Positions 49,325 through 60,769 of a stretch of DNA of 64,000 nt are shown here, piece by piece. The stretch covers positions 49,560,989-49,624,988 of the forward strand of contig NC_054538.1 of NCBI RefSeq assembly GCF_017654505.1, given 5' to 3'. Under the pieces are notes generated by a model that worked only from the letters and a program-made list of their open reading frames with translations, did no database searches and was not told the origin of the DNA. The stretch comes from Polyodon spathula (taxonomy: Eukaryota > Chordata > Actinopteri > Acipenseriformes > Polyodontidae). Positions within the stretch are counted from its first letter, which is position 1. Each line of letters starts with the position of its first letter. Made by a program: the position numbers and the translations under genes.

Positions 49325-51040
49325 CAGTTAATCATAACCCTGGTTCCCTGAAATACAAATGTAACCATTACCGCATGCGTATTTACCTCCTGAAGACCCG
49401 GAAACCTGAATAATGATTCCTGGGAGGCAAAGAGATCCATCTCTGCCCTCCCGAATCTCTCCCAAAATGAGGCTCACCACCTCGGGTGAAGCCTCCACTC
49501 TGAGGTGCTGGGAACTCTCCTTGACAGGAGGTCCGCCGCTCAGTTTGTTCTCCCGGTCAGGTGTACTGCCTGTAGTGAGAGGAGGTTCTTGTGCGCCGAG
49601 AGGAAATGCTGACTAGACGACGTGAGGCTGCCCTTGCGGTTGAGCTACCACTGTTGTGTTGTCTGTAAAGAAAAGTGCATGTCTCCCACAAACCTGCTAC
49701 AAAAAACAACTGCAAGGCCAGATAAGACCCTGTTAATGGGTGTTACACACCCCTTGCGCACCCCTGCCATTCCACAATGCACCCCAGCCCAGGTTCAACG
49801 GGGGCTGAAAAATCCTGCTGTTCACAATATACCCAATTGAAGGGTCTGGGCAGCTGCTGCCATCAAGCCTAGAAGTCTCTAGAAAGTCACTACCACAAGC
49901 GCTCTGTTTAGCTGAAAGAGTTCTAAGTATGTGGCTACTATTTGCACTCTGCCATTTGACAGAGTGGACAGCATGGACCTGGAGTCCAAGCAAACTCCTA
50001 GACTGCAACAGCTGTTGTGTCTTCCACATTTTGAACCTCCTACGGCTCAGATACAGGTTGACCTGTCTGAGGTCGGGGATTGGTCGCGCTTAGGCACTAG
50101 AAAGCACCTGGAGCAGAACACTTCCTCCAATTGGAGGGGGGTCTATCATGCGAATAGCCTGTTTTTGCAGAGCTGCTACCTCCTGAGACACCACCAGAAT
50201 GTTTTGCAAGTCCATGACTGTGGAGTCATGGCCCGAAAGAGAGGGGGACCATGCTTGAATTGCAGAGTAGCCAGTTTGAACAGTAGTAAGCACCCAGATA
50301 TCCGTGGTGCACCGATACCAATATTCCAGATGACTCCCTGAGAAGGGCCACTGGATCTGTGGCAGCAAACTCCTAGGGCTGCTGCTCGGCCTGTGGCTTG
50401 GTCTGAGGCTTTTGTTCTTGCACTGGGCGGCAGAACATATTGAAGCCTCCACAGTGAGCAGCCGTGGGCCGGTTCTGAACACCACCTCTGGCAGCAGGTG
50501 CAACTGGCTGTACTGGTCTTTGAGGCTGCCGGGGCCTTAGCCGCTGGTTTCCTTCGTGGATTCCCTCGCACGGTGAGAGCGCTGCAGCATCTCATCCAAC
50601 ACAGGACCAAACGTATGCCCTGGTGAAATAGGGGCATCCAGCAGTGGTGCTTTGTCCCAGTCAGGCACACGTGCTTGGGAAAGCCAGAGCTCCTTATGTG
50701 CAGCTATCAGCGCAGCCAGGTTCTTGCCTACAGCCTGCCCGTTCAGTTTTGAAACATGGAGCAGGTTCTTGTTAACCAGGCGCAACTCATCCAGCTGTTC
50801 TGATGAGGGCCTGTGTGTCAGAGAGGGACCACAGCAAACAGTTGTAGTCAAGGAAATAAAGATAATAGTTTAGAAATTAAACATTGGGTAAATTTATTGC
50901 CGATCATAATTCTTTATATTGTCATCTAGTCAACACATGTTAAATGTACAAATAGCCAGATTTTTAAAATAGATCACCTACTACCATTTAAACATATGCA
51001 CATATCCATACAATTATTATATATTTTTTTGTTTTTCAGG
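49325..51040 (-). mobile_element. DIRS-like retrotransposon remnant 2 (internally deleted)
   Basis: Left end 49325-49390 carries the CATAACCCTGGTTCCCTGAAA terminus. Minus-strand 49700-49400 encodes, with stops, RNase H-type pieces of the DIRS kind: AHKNLLSLQAVHLTGR, AADLLSR, EWRLHP and RFGRAEMDLFAS. Minus 50503-50090 encodes the start of a DIRS-type reverse transcriptase (WVLTTVQTGYSAIQ; EVAALQKQAIRMIDPPP). The polymerase core and tyrosine recombinase are absent, so this is a deleted copy. Frames 50851-50537 and 50670-50176 are gag-like and similar to remnant 1 (26677-26228). Confidence 0.65.
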
Positions 51041-51044
51041 CTCA

Positions 51045-51300
51045 ACTCACCGTGCTGACTCGAGAGGGGCAAAGAAGAATACATGCTGTCCTCTGAAGTG
51101 TGTGCCGTCAGCCGACCGCTTCTTTTACACATTGCAGGCTCACTATGCAGCCACCTCAGAGCTACAGTGTAGGAAGACAACGCAGCTCTGGGCAGCTTAC
51201 AGGCAAGTCCGCAGGCACCCGACCAGACCACAAGGGTCGCAATGAGCTGAGGACACCCTGGCCGACCTAAGCTACCAACTAAACTGTGTGCAAAATGTTT
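51045..51300 (-). repeat. SINE-like segment shared with 28580-28700
   Basis: GTGCCGTCAGCCGACCGCTT, CTCAGAGCTACAG and CAACGCAGCTCTGGGCAGCT are shared with the first DIRS region. The following bases (GAGCTGAGGACACCCTGGCC) fit the SINE family seen there. Confidence 0.45.
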
Positions 51301-51741
51301 ATTTCCGAGTCAGGTTAACTTGTATAGTTTGTTTACTATGTACAAAAGGAGTTGTTCACATTGACGTTTAACAAGCAAACCAGTCTCAGTGCATTTGCCA
51401 AACTGACCAAGACCATCTGTTTAGATGGACTCGGTAGAGTTCGTTTCCCCAAGCGGACAATGTTGTTCACAATTCACACCAAACATATTGAACCACACAG
51501 AGTGCGGACCAAACTCTCTAACCGGACCCAGTGTGAACACAGCCTTAACGTGTTTTGCCCACTTGATCCATTCCATCATGCGTTTAACATGCGTAATTGT
51601 GATGCGTCAATTAATTTAATTTAATGAGCATCTAATGAGCACCTTGCACACCGAGTCCATAATTATATGCACAACGGTGATGCCTTCTAGTCTTCCAAGA
51701 TTCTGAGTCTGAGAATGAACAAGTGCATTAATAAATAAATA

Positions 51742-54081
51742 ACACTATGTAACACAATTTTTGTTCCTGAGTAGTAGGTGTTATTTCCTAATTGCTTATG
51801 TCTCAGAAGTATAGAAAATGGCTATTATTCCTCACAAACTTTGCTTTTGTGACCAGGACAGTGATATTTTGAAATTTACCTATTTCCAATGAGAAAACGG
51901 GCGAATTTGTGTCTTTTCGTTCACATAAAGTCAGAAAAAAAACAACATATGAATCCAAATTAACATGTATTTATACTAAAGTAATACAAAAATGACTACA
52001 AAAGATTTAGAAGCAAGTAGTTTTTCGAGATTTACGATTATACTGTAAATCACTTTCACGAATCAGCCCCCCAAATGTAGTCTCCCATCATGTTCTCGTT
52101 ATACTGTCCATGGTAGCGGCGTTCAAAGTCCAGTATAACCTGGTGGAAGTGCTCGCCTTGCTCCTCCGAGTACGCTCCCATGTTCTCCTTGAATTTATCA
52201 AGATGAGCATCAACAATATGAACTTTGAGGGACATCTTACAGCCCATTGTGCCATAGTTCTTCACCAGAGTCTCAACCAGCTCCACATAGTTTTCTTTAT
52301 CTGTGGTCCGACGAAGACACCGGCTTTGACCTTTGCCTCAGACAGCTTAGGGAATAAGTCTTGAAGGTACTTGAAGGCTGCCGACTCCTTATCTAGAGCT
52401 CTGACAAATTGTTTCATAAGACCCAATTTGATGTGCAGTGGCGGCATCAGCACCTTCCGGGGATCCACCAGTGGCTCCCACTTGACGTTGTTCCTCCCCA
52501 CACAGAACTAGGTCCGCTGTGGCCAGTCCCGCCTGTGGTAGTGCGCCTTGGTGTCCCTGCTGTCCTAAAGGCAAAGATAGCAGGGAAACTTGGTAAAACC
52601 GCCTTGGAGACCCATCAGGAATGCCACCATTTTTAAGTCTCCTATGACCTCCCAGCCATACTCATCATACTTCAAGGCGTCCAGCAAAGTCTTGATGCTG
52701 TTGTAATCCTCTCTGAGGTGCACCGAGTGAGCCAGGGGAAGAGACGGGTACTTGTTACCATTATGGAGCAGCACGGCTTTGAGGCTCCTGGATGAGCTGT
52801 CAATGAAGAGGCACCACTCATTCTGGTTACAGGCGATTCCGAGTGCCTCGAACAGACTGGTCACATTGTGGCAGAGGCAGAGCCCATCTTGACGGGTGAA
52901 GAAGCTGGAAAAAGGTTGGTGACGCTTCCTCTGATCTGCGACTTGCACACTTTCATCCAACAAGTTCCACTGCTTGAGCCTAGACATCAAAAGCTCGGCA
53001 TTGGACTTGGTGAGACCAAGATCTCTAATCAAGTCGTTGAGGTCTTTTTGGTTGGGGTAGTATGGGTTTCTCTCCTCAGTGCCACCTCTGACATTGTCAT
53101 CTGGATCTACAACATCTTCCTCGCTCTCTGACTTGCTGCTCTCTTCTAAAGACGGCTGCTCTCTCTCCGGAGGAGTGGGTACGGGGAGCTCATGGCAGTG
53201 TGGAACTGGGGCGATGGATGAAGGAAGGTCCAGATACGTGATAGCAGGTGCATTCTTGCCAGTTCGACGTTTGGAAGGGTCCACCATGCAGAAGTAGCAG
53301 TTGCTTGAGTGGTCAGTGGGTTCCCGCCAAATTCTTGGGATAGCGAACTTCATGGCTCTCTTTTCCCCTCTGTACCATCCTACAAAAATACATTTATTTC
53401 ACCCATGACTAATGTGTAAGAGATTCTCGCAACATTTTTCATATATGATATATTTTTTCAATAACATTGAAAATTGTAAAACATTTTAAAATTAAAAACT
53501 TTTACAATTTTAAAAATTAACAAATTGTATAACAAAATTCCGAGCAACAATTGTCCATCTTACCTTCCAGAGTTTTTTTGCAGTGCTCGCAGGTGAAATG
53601 AGGTGCCCAGGGTTTGTCTTGATGCCTGACAGGCATGCCGAAATATGCCTTGTAGGCCTCACACATCTTAGCAGATGCTTCCACTGAGTATTTTTTCGCT
53701 CTTGTCTTGATAAATTGGCCGCAGGCATAGCAAAATGCGTCTGCCGGATGCTTGCAGCCTCTTGATGCCATCTCAGAAAAATGCAGATATGTATCCACTT
53801 AGGCAGCTGGAACTAAACTGAACTGGTGGGCTTAAGGCCCCTGTATTTATACTACTATTTATATTACTGGAATGTTCTAGAAGTTACTCCATGTTTACTC
53901 AGCACTGAATCTATCTGGAATGTTCTGGAAAATAGGTAAATTTCAAAATATCACTGTCCTGGTCACAAAAGCAAAGTTTGTGGGGAATAATAGCCATTTT
54001 ATATACTTTTGAGGCATACAATTAGGAAATAACACTTACTACCCAGGAACAAAAAAAAAAAAAAATAATTGTTACACGTGT
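51742..54081 (-). mobile_element. 2.34-kb DNA transposon with long TIRs, unknown superfamily
   Basis: The left end ACACTATGTAACACAATTTT and right end (reverse complement of TGTTACACGTGT) begin inverted arms of about 150 bp that contain CTAATTGCTTATG and TAGAAAATGGCTATTATTCC blocks. Flanking AATAAATA (51734-51741) and AATAAATT (54082-54089) match at 7 of 8 positions, a likely 8-bp target duplication. The minus strand between the arms encodes one decayed protein. An A tract inside the right arm has expanded. Relatives are the arm at 25933-26240 and the palindrome at 62410-63061. Confidence 0.8.
52056..53798 (-). pseudogene. Putative transposase of unknown family, spliced, with stops and a frame break
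   Basis: Exon 1 (53798 or 53771 to 53564) encodes SRGCKHPADAFCYACGQF and HFTCEHCKKTLEG, a cysteine-rich zinc-binding start. A GTAAGA donor and a TTTTTGTAG acceptor define a 184-nt intron; the second exon from 53379 joins in frame as EG-WYRGEKRAMKF. It continues with HSSNCYFCMVDPSKRRTG, an acidic linker, NEWCLFIDSSSRSLKAVLLH and KFPCYLCL. TAG stops fall where the frame otherwise continues (about 52565 and 52508). Then VDPRKVLMPPLHIKLGLMKQ follows, a shift near 52290, and GCKMSLKVHIVDAHLDKF, EQGEHFHQVILDFERRYHG. I remember this as a widespread uncharacterised family in fish and arthropods. DIDSS-like acidic and histidine motifs may be catalytic, which is inference. Confidence 0.7.
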
Positions 54082-54089
54082 AATAAATT

Positions 54090-54880
54090 TAAAAAGCACT
54101 TGTGAGAACTGTAAATTTCAGACACTGTTTATTTTACAGTTTTCAGAAGTTTGTCTCTGTTGCAATTTGGGACTTTATGGTAAATCTGTAAACATTAATG
54201 CGATTTCTACAATAAGCTGTATTCTTTTGTTTTTAATGTATACATATTTTTGGTGAGTGTGTAGGAGTAAAAAGTTTCAAAGTGAAAGCAAATGCAGAGT
54301 TAAACCATTAAAGCCTACATATTTTATACAGTGTACTATTGTTGGCACCATGTCTTTTAGCATCCTAAGACTGAATGTGATGGAAGTGTACATTTTCAAA
54401 TTTTTGCATTTGGAACAGCAAATTCTGACTCTTGAATGTGACTATTTTCAATTACTGCTATGAATATGATGCTAGCTAATTTTACCAAATTTTATTGTAA
54501 GTGCTTTGGTAGCTTTAGCAACCGATAAGCACTAACAGGTCAAGACATTTTGTGTTTTATATACACTAGGTTGTAAAGTATAAAGATATGCAGTTAAATC
54601 AGTAGAGGAATTTAAGCTGCTGACAACAGGATTCAACTGATGTCACAGAAAATGACTGGTATGTACTGAAATACTAAAACAAAACCAGCAATTCATTTAT
54701 AATCAAAATAGCAAACTCGTTCTCAACAAAAGAGAACAAAACTGGTGAAATCTGATGACCCTAGTTTTGATGGCAATGAGAGACTGTGCACTCAAAAAGA
54801 GTCAATGCATAAGCTTACTGCTACTAAAAGTTTGCAATAACAATTATGAATCGCAATAACTTGTGGCATTACTCACCCCC
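54090..54880. other. elp3 intron, unassigned
   Basis: Nothing recognised. Confidence 0.5.
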
Positions 54881-54884
54881 ACTG

Positions 54885-55015
54885 TCCTCCGTTTAAAAGT
54901 GTAAATCGATGATTGATTCCGTAACCACTTCTTCGTTCGGCTTTCATCACCAGTATCACTTGTAAGCTCGAAACGGACTGGTCCATCGCAATTCATGGTG
55001 TCCATTAAAATTTAA
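54885..55015 (-). other. Orphan exon-like segment, possible first coding exon
   Basis: On the minus strand an ATG near 55004 (TTTTAATGGACACCATG) opens 43 codons starting MDTMNCDGPVRFELTSDTGD, then ESRTKKWLRNQSSIYTFKRR and TVG, followed by a consensus GTGAGT donor near 54879. The codon content looks protein-like and the donor is well placed. I do not recognise the protein, and no continuation was found to the left. It could be the start of a nested gene, a transposon exon, or chance. Confidence 0.3.
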
Positions 55016-55204
55016 GTCTGGAAACGAAATGCCCTCAGACAACTAACATTTTACTCGACTTATATAAGTAATGAATTGTGGAAACTATCGCTATTTTACT
55101 GAATATTTTGAATACTATTCACTGGAACATACAAGCACTATAAAAAAAATATATATATTTTTTAAATAACTATTTAATGTAATAACTGGAAATGTAACAC
55201 CAAT

Positions 55205-56580
55205 TTAGCCACCAGCACTGTTTGTTGGGGCAGATAGTGTCTGGACAGGAGGGCTAAATTAGGAGACTATACCAAAGCAGCAATTGAAGCCTCCCCCGAT
55301 AGAAACTGGGGGGCGAGGCCCAGCTGCTGCTTCTACCCTATACAGGTTGTCCATCGACTGGAAAACAGCAGGAGCTGTAGCTGAATGATCCCAGGATGAC
55401 TGGATCTGAAAAAAGAAAATCTGGGTGCACTGGGGGGTGCACAGGAGAGGTGGTAGGCTGATCAAAGATGGACTGCCTTGTCTCACCTTGTGTATAATAA
55501 TAAACTATAATATCTTTATTTTTATATAGCGTCTTTCATAGTGAACCACCATCAAAGCGCTTTACAGAGGTAGGCTGTGAACTGTGCATTATATGCAGAG
55601 TCACTTACAATAGGACACTGATTTAACATCTCATCCACTGGATTGAGCACAAGGTGGTTAAGCGACTTGCTCAGGGTAACACAGTGAGTCAGCCAGTGGC
55701 AGTGGCTGGTTACAAGCCCTGGACTTTAATCACTGGACCACACTACCTCCTTGTGTAGACTGCAGTGGCCCTCTTGATCAGCGGTAGAAGCTCTGCCAAC
55801 AAGGAGAGCTAACCGCAGGGAATGTGATGTCTGACCATGTCCTCAGACAGGAACGGCAGCTCCCATTTCGCCCTCCTCATCATTGGACAGTACGTCTTCC
55901 TGTTGCCAATCTGAGCTCATAGTCCCCTGGGGCCCCCAAGGGGACCGGCAGGGCAGGCAGCGCCTAATGTTTACACAGTAACTCTGCAAGTACCATTCCT
56001 TGGTGGGAAACAGCTACCCCGAGGAAGAGGAAGATGAGGAAGACCACGAAGATTGGTGCGTGTGCTACTTTCCTGAATGCGTCGTCCAGTCTCCCTTGGT
56101 ACAGAGCTATTGTGAGGACGCAGCCATCTCTTTACCAAAGGGTGATGGGGAAGAGCGCTGTGCAGGTGTGACAGACGTTTCTCCAGCGTGCGCTTGGAGA
56201 AAGATGCACAAAACTCACAGAAACTGAGGTATGTCAGTGCCTCCTTTACGTGCTCTGGCCCCAGACTCTCCCGCTGGCTTCACAAGGGGCACAAGGCCGC
56301 AGTGGGACGTAATAAACAACAGGCTGTCGTGCACAAATACGAGTGATTAGTTAAATCATTTAGAAATTTTTCAGTGTCACATATAAAACATAATAAATGC
56401 AAATATAAGGCAGAAAAAGTAACAAGTACCTAAACTCGGCTCTCCTGTTTCAGGTCAGTCTCGAAAGGAAAAATGGTGTTGAGGTGCGCTACACAGGCTC
56501 GTCGAGCAGCTTTGATATTAAATTATTCAGGCTTCCGGTCATTAGGTGATAAATACCCATGCGGTGATGGTTACAGTTCG
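55205..56580 (-). mobile_element. DIRS-like retrotransposon remnant 3, interrupted by a SINE
   Basis: AGCACTGTTTGTTGGGGCAG and TTGTCCATCGACTGGAAAAC match remnant 1 near 27127-27250. At the right end TAAATACCCATGCGGTGATG with GTTAC is an inverted copy of the 49375-49395 terminus, as expected for DIRS inverted ends. Coding (minus) is gag-like and broken. A SINE sits at 55495-55748. Confidence 0.6.
55495..55748 (-). mobile_element. tRNA-derived SINE with L2-type tail and 9-bp target duplication
   Basis: Minus-strand sequence starts GAGGTAGTGTGGTCCAGTGA (box-A-like), passes CTGACTCACTGTGTTACCCT, and ends with the tail TGTAAAGCGCTTTGATGGTG, GAAAGACGCTATATAAAAAT and ATTATTA repeats. CCTTGTGTA flanks it on both sides (55486-55494 and 55749-55757). 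The tail is the LINE2-type 3' end used by many fish SINEs. Confidence 0.88.
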
Positions 56581-57434
56581 TACTTAACCCTCTGAGTAGT
56601 GAGTTCTAAAATGCACTGCCAGTGTCAGAGAAAAAGTAGACTGGGCAAAACGTAGATCACGCAAGCGCAGTAAGGTAAAAGGAAGGTGCAGCAGCTATTT
56701 GATTAAAGAGGAAGTTAACTGCACTTAGCATTTTCTGTGTGATCATTTTATCTGCTAGATCGTACAGTAATGTGTTCACACACCTCTTTCTTGGTTTTAT
56801 TTATTTTCTGTCTATAAAATGTGTGATGCAAAGTTTTCTGTTATGTTTTTATACTTGGACTAAAGTGTTAAAGGTCTGTCAACATTTTCTGCTGGTGTGG
56901 ATTTAAAAATGTCGTTAGTCAGATGTAGGCTGTAGTTGATGTGTGATCGCAAAGATTTATTTACTGTATATTTTTAAAAGGCTTTACATGTCAAAATGTT
57001 GTCAATCTTTAATTGAAATTAAAATGTTTTAGTAACACATTCTTATGACATACAATCATACAGTATTATTAGTATTGCTTATATTATTTTGTCAGTAGGC
57101 CTAGCGGTAACTATTTTAATGGTAACTCTTTTTCAGCATTCTTTTATCTATTGTTCTATTGTCAAATACGTTCCATCTACTTATTTATATAAAGTTATAC
57201 TTACAAAACTTCCTTAGCTACTGCTTACTCGTTAAATATCAAAAACTTTGAGTTGCAATAATGTTTGTTAAATACATACAAATTACACTTACAAACTTCA
57301 TTTTAAATTATGTATTTATTGTTAATATATATTACTGGGCTCAATCTACTAATTCCCCAGACATAGCACTAGTACAGCGATCTATGTATAAATATTAGAA
57401 ACATTTTTCCCAGGATACCGGTCCTATGGGAAAA

Positions 57435-57474
<40 letters not shown>

Positions 57475-58480
57475 CTGCATGCGCTTGATTATTATGAGTA
57501 CAGCGTACAAACAAGCTGAAAGCTATGAGTTTGTATGTATATAATGAATACTGACAAATCAATGTTACCGTAAATAAATAAGAGAGAGAGACATGAACAA
57601 ATCATATTGGGGTAAACAGGTTGTGGGGGCGGAGGGAGTGAGAGTTTCTAATGCTTCAGCGTATGGTTCTCCTTGAAGCATGGAGCAATGCACAGAGCTT
57701 GGCGCCACCTCTTCACTGTCACTTAATGGTGGTAAATATTATCTGTCTTCACCGACACACTCGCTGACATCCGATTCAGTGGAAGAATTGTGTATTTGAA
57801 TTTAAATCGGAATTTGAATTGAGTATTATTACTAATACTACTTTCTCACTGAGCGATTTTCGCCGTTTACAAACACTGTTGACTTTTTTGTGACTGGGAT
57901 AATTCTATGCAATTGAGTCAATATCTAGCAGAGGGCGTAAGAGACCAATAAAAGTTGTTACAGAAACCTAGTATTACAATATTATGCGATCACAGGTTTT
58001 GTAGGCTCAGTAATTCAAGTTTAAAGTTGCAGAACGTACCAGTACGTTCGTACTACTCAGGGTTAAAAGGGAAGCAACACTACTCATAACTCAGTGAAAA
58101 CACCGACACAGAAGTTGAACTGAGTGTAATATGTCCTTCCTGTTTTTTTTTTATTACATTCTTCGACAAACTATTGATCAAATGGGTATAACTTGGAGGA
58201 AGATATTCCATAAATACTCCTGAAGCACATACAGTAGCTCACCATTAGTGGCTGGGGTTGGCAGTCAAGTGATTACCATTCTGTGCAGCAATACTCAACA
58301 AGACAATGATGACAAACATGCAGTTCTGTTTTTTTTTTTGGAATTTTAGTTACCATTCTTGAAAGGACAGGTGTTTCACAAATTTCTGAATGTTGAGAAT
58401 CTTCAGTTAGGTGCACCAAGTGGACAGCAAGAACATACAGTCCACAAATGGACAAAATATCTTAGAAAGTAACTAACTAT
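56581..58480. other. elp3 intron, unassigned AT-rich sequence
   Basis: No gene recognised. A T tract spans about 57437-57470. Confidence 0.5.
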
Positions 58481-58509
58481 CTTCCTGTATTCATATGCAA
58501 TAAGGCCCA

Positions 58510-58945
58510 ACAGGGTGTCCCCATACGTCAAATATACGGACGCCAGGGAGTGGTGCGTTACTGCATTTATAATCCAAGTAAAACAGTGGTTTTGAAGGGC
58601 ATAAATCATGTTTAGGGCAAAAAAATTAGTATTTTTTTATCCTTAAGCCAATAAAGTAGTCCCATTTATAACTGTGTAGATTGCCATTGAAAAGATACAC
58701 CAATTTCTTTGCTGGTAATGGGTCACTCAGCTTTATAGTTGGAGCTGTACATCTGTAACTGTAAACAAGAAGGCTACCGGTACTTTAAATTCTGTGAAGC
58801 AGCGCAGCGATATGGAATATGTATCAAGGCCCCAACTGTCCGTATCCATCCAATATACAGACAGCTGGAACCTTGCTCGACCAATGACATTGCTTGTCTC
58901 AAGTTTCATTGCCAGCCCTGGATTATAAACATAGTTATACAACAG
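58510..58945 (+). repeat. Dispersed repeat family R1, copy 2
   Basis: Same ordered blocks as 7630-8245. Inner ends are near-inverted: CATTTATAATCCAAG at about 58564 and CCTGGATTATAAAC at about 58917. A likely MITE; no coding capacity. Confidence 0.65.
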
Positions 58946-59065
58946 GGAGCCATTAAATTACCCTTTCCTTTACATACTCTACACCACTGGTCTTACTAAA
59001 AAAATGTCAAACATTTAAAACATTTTCAGGGACCACATGAAACCTGTGTTTCTTTTTTTTCTCAC

Positions 59066-59227
59066 CTGTTGGTGTCTCTGGCCACATCCTCATACACGCT
59101 CTGCACTCCAATTTCCAGCCGGGTGCAGCCATATGAAAGCATGTCACTGAGGTGCCGCTTCAGGCAATAATCTGGTCTGGTCTCTATCGTGATCCCCACA
59201 CACTTAGTGTTACTGCGCTCTGCGTAT
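59066..59227 (-). CDS. elp3: elp3 internal exon, radical-SAM domain (about residues 207-259)
   Basis: This exon encodes part of Elongator complex protein 3, the catalytic subunit that modifies wobble uridines of tRNA (cm5U family) using a radical-SAM domain and an acetyltransferase-like domain. The translation contains [30 protein letters not shown] and EDVARDTN, which I recognise as the conserved centre of Elp3. It is bounded by a TTAG acceptor (first exon base 59227) and a GTGAG donor (from 59065). Length is 162 nt: one base finishing a codon, 53 codons, and a trailing AG. The next exon (49273-49147) supplies the base that completes the Arg codon, so phases agree. The iron-sulphur cysteines lie in earlier exons that should be right of the window. 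Residue numbers follow the human protein from memory. Confidence 0.95.
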
Positions 59228-59229
59228 CT

Positions 59230-59853
59230 AAGGAAGAAGAGACTTTCAATATTATTTTTGTTACGTGGAACACATTTCAATTAACTCAAAATTACCACTG
59301 CATAGCCGTTCCAGACATTCAAGCTTTTAGTGTCAGATTAAATATACCTGAGCTTAACTAGACACATCAGTCATCTTTAGTGCATCTATGGACAGACTGA
59401 AAAGCTGGAATGGATTAAACTGATAACGATTTAAAGACTTCTGTTACATTCAAATTACATACATAACTGCCATAAATTCAAGTTAAATAAGTTGAGAAAT
59501 ACAGCACTATGTCGGCAAAATGTTTTAGCAGAGAGCTTAAAACAGGGTTTTCAATTAGAATGTGGCACCTACAAGGTAGTAAGGGGCACCAATGTCATCG
59601 AAGTGCACTGGCACATTTGTGCATGGTTTGAGCATGTGAAAGACTAGCAGTGGTCTGCTTGTAGCTTTTGTACTCCATTAGTGCAATGAAGGAGCTTTAT
59701 TTCAGCACTATTCACAACAAGGCAAGATCAACAAGAACACAAATGTACTTTAGGATCATCAAGGCCCCTGCAATGCAAGACTGGCTGGAAAAAGAACTGG
59801 CACTTAAGAAAATCAACGAATACTCTGACACAAACTATTCTCTTTCACTCAAC
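59230..59853. other. elp3 intron upstream of exon 59227
   Basis: Nothing recognised apart from the splice acceptor next to the exon. Confidence 0.5.
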
Positions 59854-59857
59854 TTAA

Positions 59858-60320
59858 CCCTCTGCGGTCCTATGTCAGAGGTCTCTAGTCATTTTTTTCT
59901 CTGGAAAAAGCCAAGAAAACCTTTCAATAGGCAAGAAAAGGGCCTGCACCATAGACCTAACACAGGACATAAAAAAAAAAAAACCACGATAGCTGCTTCC
60001 GCAGCCAGCGCTCAAAGAATATCAGATATTTGCAGGGCTTTTTGAGATGTAATAGTAATAAAATAATAACTTGGATTAGGACTGATCAGGAGATGATTTA
60101 TCAGTATGCACGACTATGAAGAGGTATGTAATAAATACAGCGAACAAGGGGTAGGACTTGGCTGGAGATGCAGTACTGAGTGTTCTGTTGATATGCAATG
60201 CCTTTTAAACCAGTAAAAAAAAAAAAATATTTGAACACCATGTGTAAAATAAACAGCGCGTGTGAAAATAAATTGGACCCGATGTGTCTGACAAGTGCTG
60301 AATAAACGGACCGCTAAGGG
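59858..60320 (-). mobile_element. piggyBac-like MITE, copy D (best preserved)
   Basis: Perfect TTAA at both sides (59854-59857 and 60321-60324). Terminal CCCTCTGCGGTCC pairs with GGACCGCTAAGGG. Interior matches copies A-C in reverse orientation. No transposase. Confidence 0.85.
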
Positions 60321-60324
60321 TTAA

Positions 60325-60505
60325 AGAAAGGGGCTTGTTACCAGGAGGTTCTGGGTTCAATCCCAGCTCAGCCACTGACTCACTGTGATCCTGAGCAAAT
60401 TACTTAACCTCCTTGCGCTCCGTCCTTCGGATGAGATATAAAACCGAGGTCATATTGTAAGTGGCTGCAGCAGCAGTTGTGATGCATAGTTCAACCCTAG
60501 TCTCC
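60325..60505 (+). repeat. tRNA/CORE-type SINE fragment
   Basis: GGTTCTGGGTTCAATCCCAG contains a box-B-like GGTTCAATCC. CAGCCACTGACTCACTGTGA, TCCTGAGCAAATTACTTAAC and GATGAGATATAAAACCGAGG follow the order of MIR/CORE-type SINEs. It begins right after the MITE TTAA. Same general family as 55495-55748. Confidence 0.7.
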
Positions 60506-60769
60506 ATTAGGGATGTCATGGTATACCGGTTTTACAGTAAACTGCTGTATAAACTGCCATTGTTTTGAAACCGCAACCATTTTTCTATACTATGATTACC
60601 GAGCTCACACGGTTTACAGTGATATAAGCACTTTTTTTATTCACTGTTTGTCCATCAGTGAGCCACTGTGTTCATTAGAACTAACTAATGAACACTGACA
60701 TCAAGTTCTGAAAACTGCCATGCATGAGATTATCCGAGTAGGCTATTTAATAAGGGACGTCATACTTAA

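Noticed and set aside
60325..60505. Functional tRNA gene
   Set aside because: A box-B-like motif is present but there is no cloverleaf; the sequence follows the SINE order instead.
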